From NCBI GenBank assembly GCA_964561995.1, contig CAZLQZ010000002.1, forward strand, positions 1-64,000: a stretch of 64,000 nt of DNA. Reading direction: 5' to 3'. The DNA comes from JABIAG01 sp964561995 (GTDB lineage: Archaea > Nanobdellota > Nanobdellia > Woesearchaeales > JABIAG01). A program made the translations under genes and the position numbers. This document shows, piece after piece, positions 1 through 10,176 of this stretch. The notes beneath the pieces were generated by a model. The model did not search any database and had not been told where the DNA came from. It saw only the letters and a list, made by a program, of their open reading frames with translations. How positions within the stretch are numbered: the first letter of the stretch is position 1; the number at the start of each line of letters is the position of its first letter.

Positions 1-10
1 CGAAAAGAAG

Positions 11-283
11 TGGAAGGCATGTCCAAGAATGAGGACTAATAACACAAATTAGTTTGACCTCAAAATATTCTCCTCTTCGCAACCCCCAGGACACCCAAAT
101 TAGCGTTTAGTACTGCTTCCTTCCGAATCTGATACGATTCACAAAAATTTGAATCCCTGGGGACAAAGGATCGACGAATATTTCAAGACTAATTCATGAA
201 ATCAATCCCGCTCCTTAGACTTCAACTCCCATAAAGCTCACTTAGGTTACAGGTAAGAGCTAACTACCCAGTCTAGCCTTCCA
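11..283 (-). ncRNA. Archaeal signal recognition particle (7S) RNA
   Basis: Read on the minus strand, this about 273-nt segment starts with the archaeal SRP RNA 5' signature (GGAAGGCTAGACTGGG) and contains the helix 8 / SRP54-binding signature GGAAGGAAGCAGTACTAA near 104-122. The two ends pair exactly over 8 bp (11-18 with 276-283), as expected for the terminal helix of archaeal SRP RNA, and the length is typical. A TATA-like element (302-314) lies about 25 bp upstream of the inferred 5' end. SRP RNA scaffolds SRP19 and SRP54 and targets membrane and secreted proteins co-translationally. The exact ends are inferred from pairing. Confidence 0.9.
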
Positions 284-319
284 ATAAGAAATAGTGAATA
301 TGTCTATAAAAAGCTTTCT

Positions 320-862
320 CTAAGCAGCTTCTTGTTCTACTAAATTTGTAGCTTGAATCTTTTTTTGTGCTTGATATAATTTTTCAGATTCTTTCATTTC
401 TTTTTTTAATTCATTAGAATTTTCAACAAATAAATATAATAATTCAATTAAATGTAATAAGAATTTTTTCTTTTTAATTATAAATTCTGAAGAATCTTCA
501 ATTTTTTCAATTTCATCTTTAATTTCTAAAAAATAAGAAAACATTTCTTTTGTTTCTTTAGGAACAAAATCTAATATTGACTTATTTGGGTCTATTCCAA
601 GATCTTTTTTATAATGTGTATATTTTACCCAAATATTTTTCACTTCATTTGTAGCAAGAGAAATATATTTTTTCCATCTATGTATTCTAACAATATGTTA
701 TGGTTTGCCAAACATATTGTGTTTTTTTGTACCGTATGCCGCCATAAAAAATTCTGTATTATTATGTGTCCAAGAATCAATTTCTCTTACAAATGTAAAT
801 AAAACTCTTATTGCTTCTTTTGTTTCTTTATATTGGCCCTTTATGGGATAAAAAAATACCAT
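320..862 (-). pseudogene. Hypothetical protein gene interrupted by an in-frame stop
   Basis: On the minus strand an ATG at 860-862 opens a frame that runs 54 codons to a TAA at 698-700. The same frame then continues without another stop to 320, giving about 180 codons in all. The downstream half could restart at a GTG (641-643) to give 107 residues, a charged helical protein rich in Lys and Glu with a FVPKETKEMF segment. The upstream half (MVFFYPIKGQYKETKEA...) has protein-like composition too. The unbroken frame on both sides suggests one gene with a premature stop, either a real mutation or a base-call error. I do not recognise the family. Two independent small genes are the alternative. 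Confidence 0.5.
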
Positions 863-883
863 TATTTTTATTTAATTGACTTT

Positions 884-897
884 TAGTATATAAATCT
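884..897 (+). promoter_or_regulatory. TATA-box promoter of the MBL-fold gene
   Basis: An AGTATATAAATC-type archaeal TATA element lies about 35 bp upstream of the GTG start at 927. With initiation about 26 bp downstream, the leader would be very short. Based on sequence pattern only. Confidence 0.45.
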
Positions 898-926
898 TTA
901 TTAATTCAATAATAGTAAAATTAATT

Positions 927-1832
927 GTGGAATCTAAAATCTTATTTTTAGGTACTTGTACAGGAGGGGCTTCTAACCAACAAGTAAGAGCTTCTGGCGG
1001 TATTATTGTACAAACTCAAGGGTATCAGTTTTTCTTAGACCCAGGTCCGGGAGCGTTAATTCGAGCAAAACAATACGGAGTTAATACAAGGTTAACAACT
1101 GCTTTGTTAGTTAGTCATGCTCATCTTAATCATTGTAATGATGCTAATTTAGTGATTGGTAGTATGACTCATAATGGTCTTGATCCGAAAGGTGTTATAA
1201 TTTCTAGTAAAAGTTTTGTTAAAGGTAATGAAGATATTAATCCTGTTTTAACAAAACAACATCAAAAATTTGTTGAAAGAATTATTACTCCTGATTGTGG
1301 TCAAAAGATTGGTATTGAAAATGTCGAAATTCATGCTTTAAAAACATTACACTCTGATAAAGATGCAATTGGTTTTAAATTCTTTTCAAAAGATTTTGTT
1401 CTTAGTTATTCTGGAGATACTGCTTATTCTAATGAAATTGTTGAACAATATATGCAATCTGACATTTTAATTTTAAATGTGCCAAATTTTGAAAAAAAAG
1501 CAGAGTTTAATTTGAATATTGAAGATGCGACAAAAATAATTAAAAAAGTTCAACCTAGGTTAGCAATTCTAACTCATTTTGGTTTGAAAGTTTTAAAAGA
1601 AGATCCTCTTTCTATTGCTAGAAAAATTTATCGAGAAACTGGTGTACAAACTATTTCTGCTAAAGATGGATTAGTAATTAGTCCACATTCTTATTCTGCC
1701 GAATTAAGACAAAAAACATTAAACTTATATCCTTCTGAGAAAGCTAAAGAATTAGAAGAAATAAATAACCAAGAACACAACCCAGAGTCAGAAACGGCAT
1801 TGCCGGATAAAATCGATCTTCCTTTCCTTTAA
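927..1832 (+). CDS. Metallo-beta-lactamase-fold hydrolase
   Basis: A 301-residue protein starting at GTG. It opens with a beta strand and glycine-rich turn (ILFLGTCTGG) and contains the MBL metal-binding segment SHAHLNHCND around residues 63-72. A later His (TLHSD), a bridging Asp (SYSGDT) and a final His (LTHFG) complete the ligand set. The usual HxHxDH motif here reads HAHLNH, with Asn where the second-metal Asp normally sits. The family covers nucleases, phosphodiesterases and thiol hydrolases, and the substrate cannot be told from sequence. A hydrophilic Glu/Asn-rich tail (about residues 270-301) overlaps the 3' end of the convergent presenilin-like gene by 89 bp. Likely cytosolic. Confidence 0.82.
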   Translation: MESKILFLGTCTGGASNQQVRASGGIIVQTQGYQFFLDPGPGALIRAKQYGVNTRLTTALLVSHAHLNHCNDANLVIGSMTHNGLDPKGVIISSKSFVKGNEDINPVLTKQHQKFVERIITPDCGQKIGIENVEIHALKTLHSDKDAIGFKFFSKDFVLSYSGDTAYSNEIVEQYMQSDILILNVPNFEKKAEFNLNIEDATKIIKKVQPRLAILTHFGLKVLKEDPLSIARKIYRETGVQTISAKDGLVISPHSYSAELRQKTLNLYPSEKAKELEEINNQEHNPESETALPDKIDLPFL

Positions 1833-2634
1833 AGAATAATAAAGTTAAAGCAATTGTTGCTCCAATAATTATTGATGATGCTTGTAATCCTGCTATAAAT
1901 TTTGGAACTCCTTTTAATACTAAATCAGTCATAATTGTTCCTGCAAATAACATTGGAAATGCAATATCTCCTCCACCCAAAATTGCAGTAACTGTTTCTG
2001 TTTTCTTTTTAGAATTTTTTTGTGATTTAACTTTTTGATATGGTATTAATAATCCTGCAAAAGTTTGACTTTTAGATTGGAACAATGCCATTTTTATCAT
2101 ATGTTTACTTTTCCAAACTGCGTACATATCATATAAAGAAATTGCAATTAAAAGCATGAACATCCAAAAAACATTTAACATTGGTACGAAAATGATTGCT
2201 ATTCCTGGATAGATTAAAAGTTCTGAAAGATTTTGAGTGATTATATTTGGTCTAAATAATTTTAAAATTGCTAATGTTGCAGCAAAAGCGAATACTAATA
2301 ATTTCGGTAAAAAAGTTCCTAGTGAAATAGATATTGATGCAAATACTGCTAAAAAAAACCATATTTTCCATATCTTCATTAATTTAAATTTAATTAATAA
2401 TAATGCTAAACCTGTTCCTAAGGCTATTGCAATAATAATTGAATAAAATGATGTTTCAGGTTCAAAATCTGGTCTTTCACCAACTGCTGTATCTTGATAA
2501 GTAATGTTATATTCTCCAGTTTCAGATTGTTTAACATCCATTGCTAAACCTAAAAAAGTTAAACCTAGAATTTGAGCTATAACAAAAAAGACTAAAAGTA
2601 AAATTGTAACTTGAACATTATGTTTCATAATCAT
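1744..2634 (-). CDS. Presenilin/signal-peptide-peptidase-like intramembrane aspartyl protease
   Basis: A 296-residue polytopic membrane protein of the A22/presenilin-homologue type. The two catalytic aspartates appear in a YD motif (Y168-D169, preceded by SL) and a GGGD motif (D223). A C-terminal PAMPF at about 277-281 replaces the classical PAL. Several hydrophobic segments precede the YD, and a basic loop (about 200-212) separates the two catalytic helices, as in archaeal presenilin homologues. These enzymes cleave transmembrane helices within the membrane, for example signal-peptide remnants. The gene converges on the MBL-fold gene with an 89-bp overlap and is divergent from the secreted-protein operon at 2774. 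Alternative start at Met3. Confidence 0.88.
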   Translation of the reverse strand: MIMKHNVQVTILLLVFFVIAQILGLTFLGLAMDVKQSETGEYNITYQDTAVGERPDFEPETSFYSIIIAIALGTGLALLLIKFKLMKIWKIWFFLAVFASISISLGTFLPKLLVFAFAATLAILKLFRPNIITQNLSELLIYPGIAIIFVPMLNVFWMFMLLIAISLYDMYAVWKSKHMIKMALFQSKSQTFAGLLIPYQKVKSQKNSKKKTETVTAILGGGDIAFPMLFAGTIMTDLVLKGVPKFIAGLQASSIIIGATIALTLLFFKGKEDRFYPAMPFLTLGCVLGYLFLLIL

Positions 2635-2761
2635 ATATTGTTTAATTAGTTTTTAAATGTTTGTTTTTTTTATTTGTTTTTTTTAATTATATAAATTTTA
2701 TTTACCACAATATTTATATAGGAGTTTTTCAATTTTTAGAGATAAACCAGTAAATAAAATA

Positions 2762-2767
2762 AGGGGG
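2762..2767 (+). promoter_or_regulatory. Shine-Dalgarno sequence before the pilin-like gene
   Basis: A purine-rich AGGGGG stretch lies 6-7 bases before the ATG at 2774 and fixes that start. A leadered transcript is implied; the TATA-like ATATTTATATAGG lies further upstream, near 2709-2721. Confidence 0.6.
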
Positions 2768-2773
2768 AATTTA

Positions 2774-3313
2774 ATGAATGATAAAGCAGCTTTAGAGTTG
2801 TCAGTAAATGCTATAGTAATTCTTATCATTGCTTTGGCCGTAATGGGGTTAGTTATTGGTTTTGTTTTTACTAAATTTCGTCAAGTTGATAGGTTTAAAA
2901 TTGAAGAACCTACTCCCGAACCGGATTCTTATTCCCCTATACAAACTCCTGGTGGAAGGGACAGTTTTACTTTTTCTAAAAAATCCGAAATTGAAATGGA
3001 AGTAAGATTTTATAATATGGATTCTGAAGGTTTTGATTCTTTATGGACAAATTCAACTCAAATTGAATGTGTTGGGCAAGGTGGAATTTATTATTTTACT
3101 CCTCAATTGCCTCAAACCTATGTTGCGGGAGGACAAGAAGCTTCAATTCCTATGATATTTAAAGTAGAACCAGAAATTCCTGTTGGAGTTTATGCTTGTC
3201 AAATATTATTTAGAGGTGAATCCTTTTATACAATTGATCAAATAGAAAATGAACCTAAGTTTAATAATGGTGAACCAATTGCTGAGAGGTATTTAGAAAT
3301 CGAAGTAACATGA
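2774..3313 (+). CDS. Membrane-anchored secreted protein with pilin-like N-terminus
   Basis: A 179-residue protein whose N-terminus (MNDKAALELSVNAIVILI) resembles class III (type IV pilin/archaellin-type) signal sequences: a short charged start, then a polar-to-hydrophobic helix of about 22 residues. The ectodomain (about 35-179) is beta-rich, with a Pro-rich linker (EEPTPEPDSYSP), and ends in an Ig-like or CARDB-like segment (residues about 120-179) carrying two cysteines. The gene overlaps the giant surface-protein gene by an ATGA junction at 3310-3313, so the two are probably translated in a coupled way and may act together on the cell surface. The pilin assignment is inference; it may simply be an anchored surface protein. 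Confidence 0.65.
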   Translation: MNDKAALELSVNAIVILIIALAVMGLVIGFVFTKFRQVDRFKIEEPTPEPDSYSPIQTPGGRDSFTFSKKSEIEMEVRFYNMDSEGFDSLWTNSTQIECVGQGGIYYFTPQLPQTYVAGGQEASIPMIFKVEPEIPVGVYACQILFRGESFYTIDQIENEPKFNNGEPIAERYLEIEVT

Positions 3314-6300
3314 AGAAATTAATATTGTTGTTAATGATTGTATTAATGAGTTTTAATGTATTAGGAGATACAAGTATTTCTGCAGGTAATTGGAAACTTT
3401 TAGGTTTTGATACTAACCAAGGTTCTGCTTCTTCTTTTTTTAATTCGAATGATTTTATGAGTGAACAAAATTGTAATAGAATTTTAGATGAAGAATTAAA
3501 TTGTTTTGGATATTGTGATGAACGTGATGATTCTAAATTCTTTGGAGCTAATGATTTTAATATTGGAAAAATGTCTGATGGTAAAGCATATTGGATATCT
3601 TGTAAAACTACTCAAACAATTGGCGGTACTGAATTAGAAGATGATGATGGTGATGGATTTTATTTTGCAACAGGATTAAGTGGAGGTAATTATGATTGTA
3701 AAGATGGTGATCCATTAATTCATCCTGGTGCTGATGAGGTTTGTGATAATGTGAATCATAATTGTGTTGGTGGAAACCTTGATGGTTTAAATACCGAAAG
3801 TTGTAGTTTATTGTGTCAAGAAGAAGCAAAAAAGAATGGTGTTGGAAGTTGGAACCTTGCCTGGGATGCAAATCTTCGTGGGAATAATCAGCATTGTTGT
3901 GGTGATCAAGATTATGAAACGGGCACTGAAATTTGTGACGGAAAAGATAATGACTGTGATGGTNNNNNNNNNNNNNNNNNNNNNNNNNNNNNNNNNNNNN
4001 NNNNNNNNNNNNNNNNNNNNNNNNNNNNNNNNNNNNNNNNNNNNNNNNNNNNNNNNNNNNNNNAGATTATGAAACGGGCACTGAAATTTGTGACGGAAAA
4101 GATAATGACTGTGATGGTCAAATAGACGAAGATTTATCTTCAAGTTCGACTACTTGCGGAGTGGGGGAATGTACAAGTACTGGAATTTCTAGTTGTATTG
4201 ATGGATATTTATTAAGCAATTGTATTATTGGAACTCCCGAGGAAGAAGAATGTGATGCTCAAGATCATGATTGTGATGGCGATAATTATAATGGTTTTAC
4301 TGCAGATACTTGTGAAGATTTATGTGGTTCTAGTATTGCGACTTACATGGATGCTTGGACAAATCCAAAATGTTGTGGAGATAATTCTGTTGAAGGAACT
4401 GGTTATTGGGAAGAAAATGAAATAACTTGTGATGGTATTGATAATGATTGTGATGTTGATGTTGATGAAGGTTTAACATTTGAATATTGTATTGATGAAG
4501 ATGAAGATGCTTATTATGAATGTATAAATGGTGAACAGAATCTTTGTAAAGATGTGGATTTATTTCAAGAGGACGGTTATAATTGGTTAAGAACTTCTAA
4601 ATATGAAGTAGATCTTTGTCTTGACACTCCTAGTGATAATCAGGATTATGATTCCGATGGTGTTGTTAATGCATGTGACAGTTGTCCCGATGATACAAAT
4701 ACTGGAGATGGTGACGTCGATGGTATTGATGATGCATGTGATAATTGTGTTTATAATAGTAATTTTGATCAATTTGATCAAAATAGTAATGATATAGGTG
4801 ATGTTTGTGATGGTGATGCGGATGGAGATGGAAATGATATTCATAATGATAATTGTCTTTTAACTTCTAATTATGGTTCTAATGGAAATTGTGCATTGCA
4901 AGCAAAAGATTGTACTGATAACTCTGAATGTACTTTCAGTCCTTTTGATTATTGTTCAATGAATCAAGAAAATTATGATGGTGATTTATTAGGTGATGCT
5001 TGTGATAATAATGATGACGAAGATGGTATTGAAGATTCATTAGATAATTGTCCCTTTATCGTTAATGAATTACAAGAAGATTCTGATTTTGAAGTTTTGG
5101 GTATAATTGATTTATCAATTTCGCCTTTTGATATTGTTGTGGATTCTTTTGACAATGTTTATGTAAGTGGTTCAACAAATAATAAAGTGTTCAAATTTAA
5201 TAGTAATTTTGAAATGGAACATACATACGATTTATTAAATCCTCTCGGTTTAGCAATTCATGGTAATGATGATATTTTTGTTGCTTTACAAGATCTACAA
5301 ACAGTAAATAAAATTATTAATTTAAATACTGATGAAATTTTAATATCAGATGTTTCTTTACCTTTTGATATTGCTTTTGATTCTTTAAATAAGCTATATA
5401 TTACGTCGAATGGGTATAATGTAAATAAATTCAATTCTGATGGAACAACTAATAATACATTACAATCTGTGATGTCTTCATATTTTATTTACGTTTATAA
5501 TGATTTAATTTATACTTCAAAGAATAAAATGTTTAAAATTTATAATGTTACAGATGGAACTCTGTTTAAAGAATTTAATCTTGAAAAAGAAAGTCCTATA
5601 ATTGGAATTTCTGTTGATTCTAAAGAAAGAATTTTTTTGACATCTGGTAGTTCTATAGAAGTTTATAATTTAAATGGTGATTTGTTGGGAAGTTTTGGTA
5701 TGTTTGGAAGTGAAGGAGAATATTTTAATAATGCTAAAGGGATTTATATTGATGATTCTGATAGGATTTTTATTGCTGATTCGGGAAACCATCGTATTTT
5801 AATTTTAAATTATTCAGACAATATTGGTGACGCCTGTGATAATTGTAAATATACTTTTAGTTCTAATCTTGATGATGATGATAACAATGGTAGAGGAAAT
5901 GCTTGTGATAATATTCCTACTGCAACACCAAGTAATGTTTCAATAGATGAAGATAGTGTTTATACTTTTAGTAAAGATGATTTTAATTATGAAGATTTAG
6001 ACTTAAATTTTTATGGAGATGAATTTAGTAATTTGATTATTGTTAATGTTGACGGAGTTCATGGACAATTAACTTTCAATGGGCAAGAAATTATTGATAT
6101 TCCTTTTGCAATTAATTCTACTAATATTTCTTTAATTAATTTTACGCCTTATGAAAATGAATTTCAAGATTATTATTCTAATTTTTCTTTTGTATTAAAT
6201 TCAACTGATGGGAAAATCTCTGAAGAATACAAATTTCAGATTAATGTGACCAATGTTGAAGATTTACCAACTTCAGAATCTAGTTGGTTAGAAATTGATG

Positions 6301-9300
6301 AAGATACAGAATACACTTTTGGCATTGATGATTTTAGTTATAATGATTTCGATAATGACGACCTAGTATACATTTTATTTNNNNNNNNNNNNNNNNNNNN
6401 NNNNNNNNNNNNNNNNNNNNNNNNNNNNNNNNNNNNNNNNNNNNNNNNNNNNNNNNNNNNNNNNNNNNNNNNNNNNNNNNTGATGATTTTAGTTATAATG
6501 ATTTCGATAATGACGACCTAGTATACATTTTATTTCCCGAACAACATTTAATTTCTAATGGGGGACATTTTCATTTTTCGGGTGATAATGGTTTGATTAA
6601 TTTAGGAGATGGTAATTATATTCTTAGTATTTTAACTTTAAATGATTTTAAGTTTATACCTCTTGCTGATGAATTTGGAGAAAATTATACCAATTTAACA
6701 TTTAGAGTTTGTGATTATAAAGATACTTGTTCAAAAGATAATTACACAATTATGTTTAATGTTACAGACGTAAATGATGCACCTGTTGTTATACCTGATT
6801 CAATATATCATATGCAATTGTTTTCACAATTATCAATTCAATTGGATGATATTGTTTATGATATTTTAAGTAATGATGAAGATTTAAATTGGGAAATTAT
6901 TGATGATGGTAGTGAGTTATTAACTTCAGTAACTTTGGATCAAAGAGTTCTTAAGATTAGTACTTTAGAAACGGATTCGCCTTTCTCAACAATAATAAAA
7001 TTGAAAGTTGATGATGGTGAATTAGAAACTTTAGTTGATATCAATGTTAATGTTGTAGTATCGACAGTCCCAATTTTAAATAGTATTTCAATTAATTCAC
7101 CCGTTGTTGGTAATGATATAGTTAAAATAACTTCTGAATTTTATGACTTAAATGATTTTATTGTAGATTTAATGTGTGCTAGTGATTTAGATCCCAAAAC
7201 ATTGCCTGAATGTGTTGCAAGTTCTGATGTTTCTTCATTAGAATGCGATTACACAATTCCAAAAGAATCTGGTACTCATCAATTAAACTGTGTTGTTTTT
7301 AATGGAATTGATTACTCAGATATTATTTCAACTAATTATGATGTTACATCTTTTATTGAAAATTTACAAATTTCTCCTTTGAATGTTTATACTGATATTA
7401 TTTTAACTGCTGATTATGTTTTGGAAGATTATGAACTTAATTCGAATGTTCTTAAAACTGATAATAGTATAATTAACTGGTATTTAGAAGGAAGTACAGA
7501 ACCAATTTCAATTGGAAATTCATTAGACAGTAATTTATTTAATAAAGGGGATGAATTATATTTTAATGTGACGCCTTGTTCAGATGTCTGCGGACCTGAA
7601 GTTTCTTCGCCAATAATTATTGTTAAAAATTCAATGCCCAAAATAACTTCAATACCAAGTTTATTAGTTAATGAAGACTCAGTTTATTCTTATACAATTA
7701 CTGCATCTGATAAAGATAATGATGGTTTAATATTTGATGTTGTTGAAAAACCAGATTGGTTAAGTTTTGATTCTAATACTCAAATTTTATCTGGAATGCC
7801 TTTGCAAGAAAATGTTTATGATTATAATATTAAATTAAATGTGTCTGATGAAGAAAAAGTTGTTGAGCAAGAGTTTACAATTACAGTAAATAATGTCAAT
7901 GACGCCCCAACCATTACTTCAGAACCAATTATTTCTGTATATGAAGATCAATCGTATAGTTATGTTCTTGTTGTTGTTGATGAAGATCAAGACCCCTTAA
8001 CTTTTAATTTTGAAATGCCTAGTTGGTTAAGTTTTGATTCTGACACTAAAACTTTATCTGGCACTCCAACACAAAATGATGTTGGTAATAATGAAGTAAA
8101 AGTTATTGTGACTGATGGCAAAGAAACTTTTGAACAAGAATTCATAATTGTTGTAAGTAACATTAATGATGCTCCCGATGTTGAATTAACAAGTCCAATT
8201 CAGGGAGACCATAATTTATGGAATTCTGTTTTAGTTGAATGGTCATCATCTGATGAAGAAGAAGATGAGTTAACATTTGAATTAGAATATTTTGATAGTA
8301 GTTGGCACACAATTACTTTGGACGCATCAAATAATTGGATTTTGCCTGATTATAATGGTTTAGTAACATTAAGAGTAACTGCATATGATGGAACAAGTGA
8401 AACTTCTTATTCAATTGAAATAGAATTAGAAAATTCTTGTTCGTGTAATTCTTGTGAGCAATGTTCTGATAAATTAACCAGAAGTGCTGATTTTGGATGT
8501 AGTGAAATAATTTTATCGGAAGATTTCGACATAATTGACAACTGTATTTCTGATGTTGACAAACCAATTATTAGAAATTTAGATTGTAATAATAAAATTG
8601 TTTCTGGTTCAGGTGAAGAATTATTTTATTCAATTACTAATTCCAATGATTTAGAAATTAAGAATTGTAACATTGAAAATGTCAAAAGAGCTTTTTTAAT
8701 GAATAACATAAACAATATTGTTTTAAACAATAATTCAATTAACGAAGTTTATCAAAGTGCAGTTTTAATTAAAAATTCACAATTAATAAATATATCTGAT
8801 AACGAAATTTCTAATGCTCAAGGTAATTCTATAACTTTAATGAATGTTCAAAATTTAGAATTGCATGACAATTATATTCATAATAATTCTATTGGTGTTG
8901 GGCTTTTTACTGGAGTAACTAATGCTAATTTAAATTCAAATGTAATTTTAAATAATAACATTGGTTTAATGTTTTCAGAAAGTAGTAATAATTTAATTTA
9001 TAATAATTTGTTTAATAATTATATAGATGTTGATTCATCTTATTCTAATAATGATTGGAATGTTTCTGTTGAAGATAAAACTAACATAATGATGGGAACA
9101 AAGATTGCTGGTAATTATTGGGCTGGACTTAATTGTTACAATCCTGATGAAAATGAATTTTGTGATGGAATTTATAAGATTGATGCAAATAATATTGATT
9201 CATTTCCTTTAGTATCCGTTAGCGATCAGTTTTGTCTTGATTCAACTCAATTATCAAGTGTTCAGCGTTCAGGTTGGCAATCTTTTACATCGGGTTATAC

Positions 9301-9628
9301 TGGAAATTTGTATCGTATAGATGTTCAAATTTATCACGAGGTTGATGCAACTATTTCAATTATAGAATTAAATTCTGAAAAAGGTTATCCTACAATTTTC
9401 TCACAATTTATTCCTTCTTCAAGAACTGGTTCTGGTTTAAAAACAATTAACTTAAATTCCTTAGTACCTTTGACTTCAAATCAAATATACAAATTTACAA
9501 TTTCGTATGATGAATCAAAAGGGTTTAGTTATGTAAAGCCAGGAACTTATGTAGGTGGTCGAGCCGATTATGACAAATATGATTATGATACTGATTTTAG
9601 GTTTGCAACTTACATGACTTCATCATAA
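3310..9628 (+). CDS. Giant secreted multidomain calcium-binding surface protein, split by two scaffold gaps
   Basis: Collapsing the two 100-N gaps and their duplicated 55-mer flanks (155 bp each) gives one open frame of 2,003 codons. Visible in order: signal peptide (1-20); MopE-like metal-binding repeats with CDGxDNDCDG motifs (about 110-338); thrombospondin type 3-like Asp-rich repeats (about 384-542); an NHL-type beta-propeller (about 543-783, ending IADSGNHRI) followed by the rest of a TSP3 repeat; cadherin-like domains (about 819-1054); Ig-like segments; two dystroglycan-type Ig/cadherin domains (about 1343-1520); an Fn3-like domain; a Cys cluster (CSCNSCEQC); a NosD-like right-handed beta-helix (about 1624-1860); and a final beta-sandwich. 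There is no C-terminal membrane helix. A role in adhesion or a surface layer is inferred. Confidence 0.85.
3964..4063. other. Scaffold gap (100 N), probably spurious
   Basis: A run of 100 N. The 55 bases before it (3909-3963) are identical to the 55 bases after it (4064-4118). Overlapping contig ends of a fixed k-mer length explain this better than missing sequence. Removing the gap and one copy restores the reading frame across it. Confidence 0.9.
4064..4118 (+). repeat. Duplicate of 3909-3963 flanking scaffold gap 1
   Basis: An exact 55-base copy of the sequence just left of the N run, encoding YETGTEICDGKDNDCDG. Most likely an assembly overlap. A true tandem copy of the metal-binding repeat remains possible. 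Confidence 0.85.
6381..6480. other. Scaffold gap (100 N), probably spurious
   Basis: The second run of 100 N, with the same signature: bases 6326-6380 and 6481-6535 are identical over 55 bases. Collapsing it keeps the reading frame through a cadherin-like domain (DDLVYILF joining PEQHLISNGG). Confidence 0.9.
6481..6535 (+). repeat. Duplicate of 6326-6380 flanking scaffold gap 2
   Basis: An exact 55-base copy of the sequence left of the gap, encoding DDFSYNDFDNDDLVYILF. The shared 55-base length at both gaps points to an assembler k-mer overlap. Confidence 0.85.
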
Positions 9629-9660
9629 CATTTATATATCACCTCTACTAATAAATTATC

Positions 9661-10143
9661 ATGAATAAATATATGATTATTACTTTGATAATTGCTTTAA
9701 TTGCAGTAACTTATACTGTTGCAGGTCAAGGTGAATTAACTTTAGATCAATTGGATGCTAAAATTTCTGAATTACAAACTTCTACTCAAAATCAATATTT
9801 ACATTTAGAAAATAGAATTGCTGTTTTAACTAATCAAGTAAACAATTTAGATGATCAAGATATTGAAAGAGCATCTCCTGCTAGTAATTTAATGATGAAT
9901 GGTATTTTGTTAGGATTAATTGCATTTTTGTTTATCATGAATGTAACTACTATGATTCGTTTAAAATCTTTAAAACCTACAAAAACAACAAAAACTCATC
10001 CTAAAGATATTTATATGCAAAAATTAAAGAAATATATTGATTATTGTAGGTTCCAAAAAGGGATGAAAATGATCGATTGTAAACAAGAATTGATGAAAAA
10101 AGGCTGGACAGATGGTCAAATATCTGAAGCATTAAAAAAGTAA
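9661..10143 (+). CDS. Small membrane protein with coiled coil, unknown function
   Basis: A 160-residue protein with an N-terminal signal peptide or anchor (about 4-22), a predicted coiled-coil stretch with heptad-like LDQLDAKISELQ and LHLENRIAVLTNQV (about 28-63), a transmembrane helix (about 78-98), and a basic C-terminal cytoplasmic helical region ending GWTDGQISEALKK. That end looks like a small UBA/SHOCT-like helical hairpin. The TATA-like CATTTATATATC at about 9630-9641 lies about 25 bp upstream of the ATG, so the mRNA is probably leaderless and separate from the giant surface-protein gene. Family not recognised. Confidence 0.7.
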   Translation: MNKYMIITLIIALIAVTYTVAGQGELTLDQLDAKISELQTSTQNQYLHLENRIAVLTNQVNNLDDQDIERASPASNLMMNGILLGLIAFLFIMNVTTMIRLKSLKPTKTTKTHPKDIYMQKLKKYIDYCRFQKGMKMIDCKQELMKKGWTDGQISEALKK

Positions 10144-10176
10144 ATATTTAAATAAGAATTCTTATTAACATTTAAT

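Noticed and set aside
614..802. 62-codon plus-strand frame
   Set aside because: It lies opposite the interrupted gene at 320-862; the minus-strand frame has more protein-like composition.
3909..4118. A true tandem repeat of the metal-binding motif
   Set aside because: The exact 55-base identity seen also at the second gap, in an unrelated domain, fits an assembler overlap better. Not fully excluded.
3608..4143. Several frames on both strands around the first N run
   Set aside because: They are shadows of the low-complexity Asp/Cys-rich repeats or cross the N run, so their residues are undefined.
4587..5155. Minus-strand frames rich in Ile/Thr or Ser
   Set aside because: Complement of Asp-rich TSP3 repeats; biased composition shows they are shadows.
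8313..8567. 84-codon minus-strand frame
   Set aside because: Opposite the giant protein, with no promoter or protein-like pattern.
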